Below are positions 8,841-17,191 of a DNA stretch of 64,000 bases, in pieces; position 1 is the stretch's first letter; every line of letters begins with the position of its first letter. The stretch spans positions 311,256-375,255 of the forward strand of contig NZ_LMMR01000001.1 of assembly GCF_001422325.1 (NCBI RefSeq), given 5' to 3'. The stretch is from Leifsonia sp. Leaf264 (lineage in GTDB: Bacteria; Actinomycetota; Actinomycetes; Actinomycetales; Microbacteriaceae). The notes beneath the pieces were generated by a model. The model was given only the letters and a program-made list of their open reading frames with translations. It searched no databases and was not told the DNA's origin. The translations under genes and the position numbers were made by a program.

Positions 8841-10306
8841 CAGCGGGCCTCCCCTTCGGTCTGCAGATCCCAGGGACTCGACAGGGTGCCCCGGATGGCC
8901 GTGGCCGCAGCGACGAGCGGCGACACGAGGTGCGTCCGACCGCCCTTGCCCTGTCGGCCCTCGAAGTTGCGATTCGAGGTCGACGCGCAGCGCTCCCCCG
9001 GAGCCAGCTGGTCGGGGTTCATACCGAGGCACATCGAGCATCCGGCGAAGCGCCATTCGGCACCGAAATCGGTGATGATCTTGTCCAAGCCCTCGGCCTC
9101 GGCCTCGATGCGCACGCGGGCAGAGCCGGGAACGACCATGACGCGCACGCCGTCGGCCTTCTTCTTGCCCTGGATGACGGATGCGAACGCCCGCAGGTCT
9201 TCGATGCGACTGTTCGTGCAGGAGCCCATGAAGACCGCGTCGATCGCGATGTCCTTGAGCGGGGTGCCGGCGGCGAGGTCCATGTACTCGAGGGCGCGCT
9301 CGGCGGCGGCACGCTCGTGCGGGTCGGCGATCTCGGACGGGTTCGGAACCGTGTCGCTCAGCGAGACGCCCTGACCCGGGTTCGTGCCCCAGGTGACGAA
9401 CGGCTCCAGGGCGTCGGCGTCGATGAACACCTCGGCGTCGAAGACGGCGCCGTCATCGGTGCCGAGGGTGCGCCAGTAGGCGACGGCATCGTCCCAGTCC
9501 TGCCCTTCCGGTGCGTGGGCGCGGCCCTTCACGTAGTCGAAGGTCGTGTCGTCGGGGGCGACCATGCCGGCGCGGGCGCCGGCTTCGATCGACATGTTGC
9601 AGATCGTCATCCGACCCTCCATGGAGAGGGTACGGATGGCGCTGCCGCGGTACTCGAGCACATAGCCCTGTCCGCCGCCGGTGCCGATCTTGGCGATCAC
9701 GGCGAGGATGATGTCCTTCGCCGTGACGCCGGGGCGGAGGGTCCCCTCCACTGTGATGGCCATGGTCTTGAACGGCTTCAGGGGCAGCGTCTGGGTGGCG
9801 AGCACGTGCTCGACCTCGCTGGTGCCGATGCCGAAGGCCATGGCACCGAAGGCTCCGTGCGTGGACGTGTGCGAATCGCCGCACACCACGGTGATGCCCG
9901 GCTGGGTGAGGCCGAGCTGCGGTCCGACCACGTGCACGATGCCCTGCTCGATGTCACCGAGCGAGTGCAGGCGCACTCCGAACTCGTCGCAGTTGCGGCG
10001 CAGCGTCTCGATCTGCGTGCGGCTGGTGAGGTCGGCGATCGGCCTGTCGATGCCGATCGTCGGGGTGTTGTGGTCCTCGGTGGCGATGGTCAGGTCGGGT
10101 CGGCGCACGGGGCGGCCGGCCATCCTCAGGCCGTCGAAGGCCTGCGGGCTGGTGACCTCGTGCACCAGGTGCAGGTCGATGTAGATGAGGTCGGGCTCGC
10201 CGTTCTCGCCCTTGGCCACGAGGTGGTCATCCCAGACCTTCTCGGCCAGGGTGCGCGGCGGCATGATTCCAGAGGTGTTCGCGTTCATTGCTGATGCACT
10301 TTCCAT
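8840..10306 (-). CDS. leuC: 3-isopropylmalate dehydratase large subunit
   Basis: This aconitase-family [4Fe-4S] subunit has 488 residues from the first ATG. The cluster cysteines sit in [15 protein letters not shown] and in [10 protein letters not shown] (C-x2-C). The [21 protein letters not shown] segment near residue 145 is also characteristic. A second in-frame ATG at 10288 is about 12 bases after a GGAAAG and could be the true start. The leader contains a leucine-rich leader peptide and an overlapping hairpin, so leuCD is probably controlled by leucine-dependent attenuation. Confidence 0.95.
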   Translation of the reverse strand: MESASAMNANTSGIMPPRTLAEKVWDDHLVAKGENGEPDLIYIDLHLVHEVTSPQAFDGLRMAGRPVRRPDLTIATEDHNTPTIGIDRPIADLTSRTQIETLRRNCDEFGVRLHSLGDIEQGIVHVVGPQLGLTQPGITVVCGDSHTSTHGAFGAMAFGIGTSEVEHVLATQTLPLKPFKTMAITVEGTLRPGVTAKDIILAVIAKIGTGGGQGYVLEYRGSAIRTLSMEGRMTICNMSIEAGARAGMVAPDDTTFDYVKGRAHAPEGQDWDDAVAYWRTLGTDDGAVFDAEVFIDADALEPFVTWGTNPGQGVSLSDTVPNPSEIADPHERAAAERALEYMDLAAGTPLKDIAIDAVFMGSCTNSRIEDLRAFASVIQGKKKADGVRVMVVPGSARVRIEAEAEGLDKIITDFGAEWRFAGCSMCLGMNPDQLAPGERCASTSNRNFEGRQGKGGRTHLVSPLVAAATAIRGTLSSPWDLQTEGEAR

Positions 10307-10331
10307 GATCGGTATTCAGCCAACGGGAAAC

Positions 10332-10374
10332 GCCGCGACGAGGAAGGCCTGTCAGAACGAGGTCTCGTCGCGGC
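10332..10374 (-). promoter_or_regulatory. Putative leucine attenuator hairpin of leuCD
   Basis: A perfect 11-bp inverted repeat reads GCCGCGACGAG (10374-10364) and CTCGTCGCGGC (10342-10332) on the minus strand, with a 21-nt loop and a short T-rich tail (GTTTCCC). Its first arm lies inside the leader peptide frame, just after three leucine codons, and the peptide's stop falls in the loop. A ribosome stalled on the leucine codons would cover the first arm. The geometry is seen directly; its action as a terminator or attenuator is inferred. Confidence 0.65.
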
Positions 10375-10405
10375 ACCCGAGAAGAAGCTGAGGGCACTGC
10401 ACCAT
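10352..10405 (-). CDS. leuL: Putative leucine leader peptide
   Basis: This is a 17-residue frame reading MVQCPQLLLGCRDETSF, with consecutive CTT CTT CTC leucine codons at 10387-10379, ending in TGA at 10354-10352. It starts 27 bases after the terC stop and ends 45 bases before the leuC start. No Shine-Dalgarno is visible. A TACGCT box lies 3 bases before the ATG and a TAACGT box overlaps the terC stop, so the transcript start, and whether the ATG or the next GTG is used, are uncertain. The run of leucine codons overlapping the hairpin arm is the main support. Confidence 0.65.
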   Translation of the reverse strand: MVQCPQLLLGCRDETSF

Positions 10406-10431
10406 CACAGCGTACACCGAGCAACCGGACG

Positions 10432-11454
10432 TTACTCGTCGGTGAAGTGCGGCACCTCGTCCATGAGCTTGTGACCACGCTTGCGGGCGTCGATCCTGGC
10501 CTTGATGAGGCTCGCGACTGTGGCGACGGCCATGGACGCGATGATCACGATGAGCGACGTCCAGGTGTCGATCTCCGGCACCCACTCCACGTGCTCGCCG
10601 CCGTTGATGAACGGCAGTTCGTTGGTGTGCAGGGCGTGGAAGACGAGCTTCACCCCGATGAAGAACAGGATGAACGCGATGCCGTACTTGAGGTACTCGA
10701 GGCGCTCGAGCAGTCCGCCGAGGAGGAAGTAGAGCTGGCGCAGGCCCATCAGCGCGAAGACGTTCGCCGTGAACACGATGAACGGACTCTGGGTGATGCC
10801 GAAGATCGCGGGGATCGAGTCGAGCGCGAAGATCAGGTCGGTCGTGCCGATGGCGATGAACACGATGAGCACGGGCGTGAACATCCGCTTGCCGTCGACG
10901 ACGGTGCGCAGCTTGATGCCGTGGAAGTCGGGGGCGATCGAGAGGCGCCGACGCAGCATCTTGATGAGGCCGCTCTCCTCGCCGTCGCTCTCGTGATTGC
11001 CGAAGGCCTGGTTGAACGCGGTGTAGAGCAGGAAGGCGCCGAAGATGTAGAAGATCCAGCTGAAGTTCTCGATGAGGGCGGCGCCCAGGAGGATGAAGAT
11101 CAGGCGCAGGATCAGGGCGATGATGATGCCCACCATGAGCACCTCCTGCTGGATCTTCCTCGGCACGGCGAAGCGGGCCATGATCACGACGAACACGAAG
11201 AGGTTGTCGATCGAGAGGCTGTACTCGGTGAGCCAGCCGGCGAGGAACTCGCCGGCATGTTGGGAGTCACCGAGCAGGAAGATCAGGCCCGCGAAGATGA
11301 GCGCGAGCGTGACGTAGAACACGACCCAGAGCGTCGCCTCCTTGAACGACGGCACATGCGGCCGCTTGATCACCAGCAGCAGGTCGGCCACGAGGATGAG
11401 CGTGAGGACGACGAGCGACGTGATCTCGAACCAGAGGGGAAGGGCGGACTCCAT
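10432..11454 (-). CDS. TerC/Alx-family integral membrane protein
   Basis: This 340-residue polytopic protein has about nine hydrophobic segments and the TerC signatures SLSIDNLFVFVVI near residue 85 and FALDSIPAIFGI near residue 210, whose acidic residues are thought to handle metal. TerC-family proteins are linked to tellurite resistance and, for members behind yybP-ykoY RNAs, to manganese export. The start is set by an AAAGG 8 bases upstream of the ATG at 11454. A yybP-ykoY-type riboswitch precedes it, so Mn2+ export is the best guess. Confidence 0.9.
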   Translation of the reverse strand: MESALPLWFEITSLVVLTLILVADLLLVIKRPHVPSFKEATLWVVFYVTLALIFAGLIFLLGDSQHAGEFLAGWLTEYSLSIDNLFVFVVIMARFAVPRKIQQEVLMVGIIIALILRLIFILLGAALIENFSWIFYIFGAFLLYTAFNQAFGNHESDGEESGLIKMLRRRLSIAPDFHGIKLRTVVDGKRMFTPVLIVFIAIGTTDLIFALDSIPAIFGITQSPFIVFTANVFALMGLRQLYFLLGGLLERLEYLKYGIAFILFFIGVKLVFHALHTNELPFINGGEHVEWVPEIDTWTSLIVIIASMAVATVASLIKARIDARKRGHKLMDEVPHFTDE

Positions 11455-11487
11455 AGGGGGGCCTTTCGCGAAGAGGGGACGGCAAAC

Positions 11488-11600
11488 CGCTGAAAGTCTC
11501 TCCCGCATCGTAGACGATGCCATCGGATCCGGGGCTGCGACGATGCCACCCGTGATGACGGATCCGACGAGGTGGGATACTCCCCTTCGCCCTCTCAGCG
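11488..11600 (-). ncRNA. yybP-ykoY (Mn2+) riboswitch upstream of terC
   Basis: On the minus strand the 5' part reads CGCTGAGAG (11600-11592), followed at once by the conserved AAGGGGAGTATCCC loop. A GTCATCACGG segment comes next. The 3' part is GGGAGAGACTTTCAGCG, with the conserved GAGAC loop, and its last nine bases (11496-11488) close a 9-bp P1 stem with the start. These are the two loops that dock and bind Mn2+ in yybP-ykoY RNAs. The element ends 33 bases before a TerC gene, the classic partner. I see the motifs directly; ligand binding is by family analogy. Confidence 0.85.
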
Positions 11601-11711
11601 TAGTGGACGGCGACGGTGCTGCCGCGCAGCGTCGAGCCGCTCGCTCACAGCCCTTCCGCATGGAGGCGCTCGATAGCATTGCCGTAACGAGGACCTTCCA
11701 GGAGACAAGAC

Positions 11712-12437
11712 GTGAACGCCATGCCCCCGCAGCCCCGCACCGCCCGCCCCTACCCGACGTCCACCTGGACGAACGGCATCGGCTACCTCATCTTCTTCAG
11801 CCGTTGGCTGCAGGCCCCGCTCTATCTCGGACTCATCGTGGCCCAGGCCATCTACGTGGTCGTGTTCATGATCGAGCTCTGGCACCTCGCCCAGGAGGTG
11901 TTCCTCCACACGGCCGACATCACCGAGGCGAACATCATGCTGATGGTGCTCGGCCTCATCGACGTCGTGATGATCGCGAACCTGCTCATCATGGTGATCA
12001 TCGGCGGCTACGAGACCTTCGTCTCGAAGATCAAGGTCGACGGCCACCCAGACCAGCCCGAGTGGCTCTCGCACGTGAACGCCAACGTGCTCAAGGTCAA
12101 GCTGGCGATGGCCATCATCGGCATCTCGTCGATCCACCTGCTGAAGACCTTCATCGAGGTCGGCGGCATGACCGAGTCCGGCACCACCGAGAACGGCGAG
12201 AAGTACACCCCCACCGGTGTCATGTGGCAGGTCATCATCCACGTGGTCTTCATCCTCTCGGCTCTCGCCCTGGCCTGGATCGACCGGATGTCGTACCACC
12301 GCGTCGCGCCGGGTGAGACGCACGACGGCGTGGTCGTTCCACTGCCACCGGTGCTTCCGTCACGGGCGAGCGACTCGGGCAGCGGCATCCGCCCCTCCGA
12401 CGACCAGTACGACGCGCTGCTCAGCTCGCGCGACTGA
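11712..12437 (+). CDS. UPF0114/YqhA-family membrane protein
   Basis: This 241-residue protein has about four transmembrane segments, at residues 30-50, 75-100, 130-150 and 175-195. It carries the family stretch [17 protein letters not shown] near residue 95. The GTG start is placed by AGGAG 7 bases upstream; an ATG three codons later lies farther from that site. The family is conserved but has no proven function. It diverges from terC across 257 bp that contain the yybP-ykoY RNA. Its 3' end is 4 bp from the convergent lipoprotein gene. Confidence 0.85.
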   Translation: MNAMPPQPRTARPYPTSTWTNGIGYLIFFSRWLQAPLYLGLIVAQAIYVVVFMIELWHLAQEVFLHTADITEANIMLMVLGLIDVVMIANLLIMVIIGGYETFVSKIKVDGHPDQPEWLSHVNANVLKVKLAMAIIGISSIHLLKTFIEVGGMTESGTTENGEKYTPTGVMWQVIIHVVFILSALALAWIDRMSYHRVAPGETHDGVVVPLPPVLPSRASDSGSGIRPSDDQYDALLSSRD

Positions 12438-12441
12438 CGCG

Positions 12442-13473
12442 TCAGGGCACGGCGACGAGCGCTGTGGCCGCCGCCAGAAGGAGCTCTCGCATGTCGACGG
12501 ACTTCGACAGATAGAGCGAGGCGACACTCCCACCTGAAGAGACGTCTATCTCGCAGGAATCGTCGCTGCAGCGATAGACGGCTGCGTCGGCGCCCGGAAC
12601 GGTGACGGGCTCGGAGATCCGCGGATCGTCTTCAGTGGCGGCCCGGTTCGTCAGGTCGTCCCAAGCCCATGCACCGCCCGGCACGATATTGCCCGTGACC
12701 ATCGAGAGCTGCCCGGCCGGAACCGGCTCGGCGTTGGCCCACGTGCATCGCAGGATGCCGCCGCGGTCGCGGGCCACGATCAACGGAGGCACGTCGAGAC
12801 CACTGTCGGATCGCCCGACCGTGAATTCCGGTGAGTGAAAGGCCGCAGAGATCTGGGCTGCATCCTCGACAACTGCGCAATCGGCGAGGCTGCCCCACTG
12901 CCAAGTGTCGTTGGCCGGTTCGCGAGGGGTTGGGGTCGTCGCATCGACCGCCGCCGACGCAGACGTCAGGATGGCATCGACCTCGGCTGTGGTGGCCGGC
13001 ACCTCACTGAAATAGGTGACGAGTGCACTATCGGTGTAACGAGACGCCCTGAAGCAGGCATCGTCGGCGCAGGCATAGGCCGCGATCTGGTCAGTCCTCA
13101 GGGAGGCGCCCGCGTCAGGGATCACCGTCACGAAGAACTCGGGCGAGACGTCCTTCGTGTCGTCGGTCCACTGGCACACCAGCACGCCGCTCTGTGCGAC
13201 CGAGACACTGACGTCCCAGGTGACGGCCTGGGGTTCTGGTGCCAGCGCAGAGTCGATGTCGGTCACGAGGTTGGTGGGTACGAGGGTCTCGCACGGGACG
13301 TCGTATGTCGGGACCGGCCTCGTCGGCGCTGTCGGTGTCGGTGGTGGAGTCGGTGCCGGTGTTTCGACCGAGGCGGAGGTCGGGGCCTGCGCCTCAGGCT
13401 CCGATGTCGTCGCGGCGCATCCGGCGAGCAGGATGACTGCTGCGATCGATGAAGTGATGCTGAGTGCCCTCAT
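12442..13473 (-). CDS. Lipoprotein with two tandem four-cysteine modules, function unknown
   Basis: This is a 343-residue secreted lipoprotein with lipobox LAGC (Cys19) and a Pro/Thr/Ala-rich linker over residues 30-55. The body contains two similar modules. Module one has cysteines at 61, 100, 135 and 140, with VLVCQW and YACADDAC. Module two has cysteines at 199, 243, 302 and 307, with ILRCTW and YRCSDDSC. The matching spacing and motifs point to an internal duplication with two probable disulfides per module. I do not recognise a named family. Confidence 0.8.
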   Translation of the reverse strand: MRALSITSSIAAVILLAGCAATTSEPEAQAPTSASVETPAPTPPPTPTAPTRPVPTYDVPCETLVPTNLVTDIDSALAPEPQAVTWDVSVSVAQSGVLVCQWTDDTKDVSPEFFVTVIPDAGASLRTDQIAAYACADDACFRASRYTDSALVTYFSEVPATTAEVDAILTSASAAVDATTPTPREPANDTWQWGSLADCAVVEDAAQISAAFHSPEFTVGRSDSGLDVPPLIVARDRGGILRCTWANAEPVPAGQLSMVTGNIVPGGAWAWDDLTNRAATEDDPRISEPVTVPGADAAVYRCSDDSCEIDVSSGGSVASLYLSKSVDMRELLLAAATALVAVP

Positions 13474-13649
13474 TGCGACTCCCCCAGGTCAGGACCAGGG
13501 CACGGCTCCGGTCGTCTGACGCTGAATCTACTGGAGCGAGACGGCCTCCGTGCACCGCCATATGTGTCGATTCGAATACGGCGGATGCAGGCGTCGAGTA
13601 CATCGCCGAACTGGAATATTTCGACGTCACATCATGGGTTAAACGACGA
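13474..13649. other. Intergenic stretch without recognisable gene
   Basis: This is the region upstream of the lipoprotein gene and downstream of the tRNA-Glu terminator. It is somewhat richer in A and T than its surroundings and has no coding frame I can support. It presumably carries the lipoprotein promoter, reading leftward. Confidence 0.5.
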
Positions 13650-13675
13650 GAACCCCCGGGCTGAGCCGGGGGTTC
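13650..13675 (-). terminator. Hairpin terminator after tRNA-Glu
   Basis: A perfect 10-bp stem, GAACCCCCGG (13650-13659) with CCGGGGGTTC (13666-13675), encloses a 6-nt loop. It lies 8 bases beyond the 3' end of the tRNA in its direction of transcription. The T-rich tail is clearer on the plus strand, so it could act in both directions. Confidence 0.7.
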
Positions 13676-13683
13676 TTTCGTGC

Positions 13684-13759
13684 TGGTGACCCCAACCGGA
13701 TTTGAACCGGTGCTGCCGCCGTGAGAGGGCGGTGTCCTAGGCCGCTAAACGATGGGGCC
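13684..13759 (-). tRNA. tRNA-Glu (anticodon CTC)
   Basis: The minus strand gives a complete cloverleaf. The acceptor GGCCCCA (from 13759) pairs with TGGGGTC, with one G-U pair. The anticodon stem CCGCC/GGCGG carries loop CTCTCAC, giving anticodon CTC for GAG codons. The T-arm has CCGGTTCAAATCCGG, the discriminator is A (13687), and CCA is encoded at 13684-13686. A strong hairpin follows as terminator. Confidence 0.95.
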
Positions 13760-13821
13760 GTTTTTGCAACTTGAAAAGTATGCCACAGGGATTGCGCCAT
13801 TCCAAATCGAGGCGCACGCCG

Positions 13822-14730
13822 TCACACGAGCACGCGGAGCACGCCGGGAGCGACCTGGATGTCGACGGGCAGCGGTCCCACCCGCTCACCATCGGCGTAG
13901 GCCACGATGGCGGCATCGGTCTCCAGTCGCACGCTGCGGGCGTGGACGAACTCGACAGCCGGATGCGTCGTGTGGGTGCCCGAGAACACCCTCGGGAACA
14001 CGCGGAGGAACTCGAAGCGGGAGAGCTTCTTGACGATGAAGACGTCGAGCAGCCCGTCATCGAGGAGGGCGCCGGGGGCCACCTTCATCCCGCCACCAAG
14101 GGAGACGTTGTTCGCGACGGACACCAGCATGCCGTCGACCGAACGTGCGACGCCATCGATCGTGAGCGTGTAGCTCACGGGTTTGAGCGTGATGAGTTCA
14201 CGCAGCAGGGCGAGGATGTACCGGCTCGACCCGCGTGGCCGCGTCATGGTGTTCGCGCGCTCGTTGACGACGGCGTCGAAGCCGGCGGAGAGCACCCCGA
14301 CGTACCACGTCGTGAGGTCGCCATGCCTGACGCTGGCCGCATCGATGACGCGCGGCTCGCGGTGAAGCGACTCGAGGAGGGTGCGGATGGCGGCGTCGGT
14401 GTCACCGATCGGGAGCCCCAGGCCGCGCGCCATGTCGTTACCCGTGCCGGCGGCGATGATGCCGAGCGGGATGGACGTGCCGGCCACGAGGTTGGTTCCG
14501 AGTGACACCATGCCATCGCCGCCGACGACGACGAGGGCGTCGGTTCCGGCGTCGACGGCATGTGCCGTCTCACGGCGGAGGAGTTCGTAATTGGGCTCGC
14601 GCAGCATCGCGACGTCGTACCCGGCCTGGATGAGCGCCTCGACCACACGCGGACCGACCTCGCGGTTGTGACCGAAGGACGCGTTCGGGTTGATCGCCAC
14701 GGTGATCCGCGACGCCGGGGCAGCACTCAT
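13822..14730 (-). CDS. Diacylglycerol/lipid kinase family protein
   Basis: This 302-residue DAGK-catalytic-domain protein resembles DgkB/YegS. It has the nucleotide-binding VVVGGDGMVSLGTN motif near residue 68 and AAGTGNDMARGLG near residue 93. A C-terminal region with SLGGGMKVAPGALLDDGLLDV is also typical. It would phosphorylate diacylglycerol or another lipid at the membrane. The chosen ATG at 14730 follows a CATAAT box by 8 bases with no ribosome-binding site, suggesting a leaderless message. Open frame upstream of it is not supported. Confidence 0.88.
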   Translation of the reverse strand: MSAAPASRITVAINPNASFGHNREVGPRVVEALIQAGYDVAMLREPNYELLRRETAHAVDAGTDALVVVGGDGMVSLGTNLVAGTSIPLGIIAAGTGNDMARGLGLPIGDTDAAIRTLLESLHREPRVIDAASVRHGDLTTWYVGVLSAGFDAVVNERANTMTRPRGSSRYILALLRELITLKPVSYTLTIDGVARSVDGMLVSVANNVSLGGGMKVAPGALLDDGLLDVFIVKKLSRFEFLRVFPRVFSGTHTTHPAVEFVHARSVRLETDAAIVAYADGERVGPLPVDIQVAPGVLRVLV

Positions 14731-14818
14731 ACCGCGATTATGGTGTGCCGTGGTGCTTCCGGCCGAATCACCGGCGGTGCGTGTTGCACCGAGGCCTTTC
14801 GGGGTGTTGGCTCGACAC

Positions 14819-15457
14819 ATGAGACTGACCAAGCTGGAACACGCCGCCCTCATCCTCGAGCAGAACGGCGACAGGCTCTACATCGACCCGGGATCGTTCA
14901 CCACCGCGATCACCGAGTCGGCCGGAACTGTGGCCATCGTCATCACTCACGAGCACGCCGACCACTGGACACCGGAGCAGCTGAAGCGCATCGTCGACGC
15001 CAATCCCGGCGTGCGGATCTTCGGACCGGCTGGAGTCGTGGCAGCGGCCGCCGACTTCCCAGTGGAGCTGGTGACGGCCGGTGAGACTGTTGAGGTCGGG
15101 GCGTTCACCCTGCGGTTCTTCGGTGGGCGACACGCCGTCATCCACTCGTCGATCCCCGTGGTCGACAACGTCGGCGTGCTCGTCAACGACACCCTCTACT
15201 ACGCCGGTGACTCCTTCACGATCCCGGAGGGCGTGGCCGTCGACACCCTCGCCGCGCCAGCGGGCGCACCGTGGATGAAGGTCGCGGAAGTCATCGACTA
15301 CGTCCTCGCCGTGGCACCGAAGCACGCCTTCCCCACGCACGAGATGGTGCTCTCGCGCGCCGGCAAGGACATGTCGAACGCCCGCCTGACCTGGGCGGTC
15401 GAGCAGGGCGGTGGTGAGTTCCACGCACTCGAGCCAGGCGATTCTCTGGATCTGTGA
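14819..15457 (+). CDS. Metallo-beta-lactamase-fold hydrolase (UPF0173-like)
   Basis: This 212-residue MBL-fold protein begins MRLTKLEHAALILE and has the metal-binding THEHADHW motif near residue 42 (H-x-H-x-DH). GGRHAVIHSSIP is near residue 102, the YYAGDSF metal aspartate near residue 128, and a C-terminal histidine in FPTHEM. This matches the L-ascorbate-6-phosphate lactonase-like/UPF0173 group. The substrate cannot be named. It is divergent from the lipid kinase gene, with 88 bp between starts. Confidence 0.85.
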   Translation: MRLTKLEHAALILEQNGDRLYIDPGSFTTAITESAGTVAIVITHEHADHWTPEQLKRIVDANPGVRIFGPAGVVAAAADFPVELVTAGETVEVGAFTLRFFGGRHAVIHSSIPVVDNVGVLVNDTLYYAGDSFTIPEGVAVDTLAAPAGAPWMKVAEVIDYVLAVAPKHAFPTHEMVLSRAGKDMSNARLTWAVEQGGGEFHALEPGDSLDL

Positions 15458-15818
15458 GTCCCAATGACCTGACCGGTCATTCCTTCGAGAAGCCCTCGCT
15501 CCGGTCGGAGCGAGGGCCTCACGTGTGTGCGGGTGTCGAGTGGCCTGCATCCGGCCAAGGAGCCCGACGATGGCCCGCGATCGAGACTGCTCTCGACGAC
15601 GGAGATGCCTGCGGAGACGACGGAAAACGGCATCCGCTCGCCTGAAAGAGCTCATTTCGCGCCCCTCGAACGCGGGAATCGACGAATTCGTGAGATCCGG
15701 GCAAGAAATACGCCGGATATGCTTGCGCCGCCCCCGTTCGGGCGGCATGATTCTCCTGATTGAACCCCCTACTTCATTCACCTCCTGCGACCCGAACGCG
15801 TAACGAAGGCGAACCCGA
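15458..15818. other. Intergenic region with hairpins, no gene
   Basis: This 361-bp stretch has no coding frame I can support. It contains an inverted repeat AATGACC/GGTCATT (15463-15481), a strong stem-loop with 11-bp arms (15492-15502 and 15507-15517), and a 7-bp GCCGCCC/GGGCGGC hairpin (15727-15746). The strong one is probably the terminator of the metallo-hydrolase gene. The rest should hold the promoter of the next gene. Confidence 0.6.
15492..15517 (+). terminator. Strong stem-loop after metallo-hydrolase gene
   Basis: Perfect 11-bp arms, GCCCTCGCTCC and GGAGCGAGGGC, enclose a GGTC tetraloop 35 bases after the stop codon. No T-run follows, so termination may be factor-assisted, as is common in high-GC actinobacteria. 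Confidence 0.6.
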
Positions 15819-16145
15819 ATGACCGAGTACCTGTACGACCTCTCCGGCGAATGGATCGCCTTCCGGGCGACCACCGGGAGCACTTACCTCTTCGATCCGA
15901 ACGGCGAATGGATCGGCTGGTTCCCGTGGAACGACGGCGAGGCCATCACTCCGGACGGCGACTACCTCGGCACTGTCATCGACGACAGGCTGGTGCGCGC
16001 CTACGGTCACACCTCCCGCGGCTATCCCGCCTATCCCGGGGCGCCCGCGTTCCCCGGCCTGCCGTACAACCCCGGTCAGGCGGCTTACCTCGGCACCCTC
16101 GGCGGCTACGAGGACGTGCGGATGCCGCACCCCCTGAGCGCCTGA
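15819..16145 (+). CDS. Small repeat protein, possibly 4-fold beta-flower type
   Basis: This 108-residue protein has three imperfect short repeats: LSGEWIAFR (residues 8-16), PNGEWIGWF (27-35) and PDGDYLGTV (45-53). A Pro/Gly/Tyr-rich stretch follows (GYPAYPGAPAFPG). There is no signal peptide or membrane segment. The repeat style resembles the so-called 4-fold beta flower proteins, but I cannot confirm this without a profile search, and no function is known. Only a weak GAAGG site precedes the ATG. Confidence 0.7.
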   Translation: MTEYLYDLSGEWIAFRATTGSTYLFDPNGEWIGWFPWNDGEAITPDGDYLGTVIDDRLVRAYGHTSRGYPAYPGAPAFPGLPYNPGQAAYLGTLGGYEDVRMPHPLSA

Positions 16146-16203
16146 CCGGTAGCGCGAGCGTCAGTCTCTCCGACGCACCGGTGCGGTCACAGTCCCTGCG
16201 TTT

Positions 16204-17169
16204 TCAGTCCCGCTCGTAGAGCGCCAGCAGCGCGTTCTCGGGCGACCCCGTCAACGCGATGGTCTCCCCCGCCAGGTAGCGGTCGATGACCACCGGGTCG
16301 ATGTAGCTGCCCTTGGCCACCGTCGGCGTGTTCCCGAGGACTTCGGATGCGGCGACCACGGCCGCGCGCACAGCCTGCTTCGCCTCCCGGTCGCTCGCCG
16401 GCGGACCGGCCTCGGCGAGCGCCGTCGCCGCCGCGATGGTCCCGCGCAGCGTGCGGAAGTCCTTCGCGGTGAAGTCTCCCCCGGTGGCCGCTCGCACGTA
16501 CTCGTTGATCTGCGCGCCGCCGAGCGCCCGGAAGCGGTTCTCGTCCTGCCACGCCAGGTAACGGGAACGCGGGGTGCGTTCCAGAAGTTCGGCGGAGACC
16601 GTGGCGAGGGCGGCATCCGTCACCTCGGCCCTCATCCTCTGACCGCTCTTCGCCGGGAACGCGAGGCGCATGATCTCACCGTCGAGCTTCACATGTCGCA
16701 CCAGCAGCGTTGACAGGCCGAAGCTGCCGTTCGCCTCGAAGTACGCCTCAGCACCCACCCTGACGGCGACGAGGTCGAGCAGCCGGAACGAGGTGGCGAG
16801 GATGCGCTCTCGAGAGAGTCCTTCGACGGCGAGGTCCCGGGTCACGCGCCCCCGCGCCACGGGCAGGGAGGCCGCCAGTTCACGCATGCGGTCGAACTTC
16901 ACGGCGTCGCGGGCCGCGGTCCAGTCGGGGTGGTAGATGTACTGTCGGCGTCCGGCATCGTCGACGCCGACCGCGAGGATGTGGGCGTTGGGGCGATCGG
17001 CGATCCACACGTCGGTCCAGGCCGGCGGGATGACCAGAGCCTCGGCACGCGCACGCTCCTCGGACTCGAGGGCCCGACCGCTGCCGTCGAGGTAGCTGAA
17101 GCCCTTCCCCGAACGGCGACGGGTGTAGCCGGTGCTGGTGTAGGGCTCGACGTGCCTCAGGCGCACCAC
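16204..17169 (-). CDS. DNA topoisomerase IB
   Basis: This is a poxvirus-like type IB topoisomerase of about 321 residues, which relaxes supercoils through a 3'-phosphotyrosine intermediate. It has RYIYHPDW-like RRQYIYHPDWTAARD, the QINEYVRAATGGDFTAKDFRTLRGT block with catalytic Lys/Arg residues, and KGSYIDPVVIDRY, which contains the likely catalytic tyrosine. The GTG at 17169 is preferred because it lies 22 bp after ku with GAGG upstream. In-frame ATGs up to 17238 would overlap ku. It sits beside the end-joining genes. Confidence 0.88.
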   Translation of the reverse strand: MVRLRHVEPYTSTGYTRRRSGKGFSYLDGSGRALESEERARAEALVIPPAWTDVWIADRPNAHILAVGVDDAGRRQYIYHPDWTAARDAVKFDRMRELAASLPVARGRVTRDLAVEGLSRERILATSFRLLDLVAVRVGAEAYFEANGSFGLSTLLVRHVKLDGEIMRLAFPAKSGQRMRAEVTDAALATVSAELLERTPRSRYLAWQDENRFRALGGAQINEYVRAATGGDFTAKDFRTLRGTIAAATALAEAGPPASDREAKQAVRAAVVAASEVLGNTPTVAKGSYIDPVVIDRYLAGETIALTGSPENALLALYERD

Positions 17170-17191
17170 GGTGCAGCCTCGCCTCGCGGGT

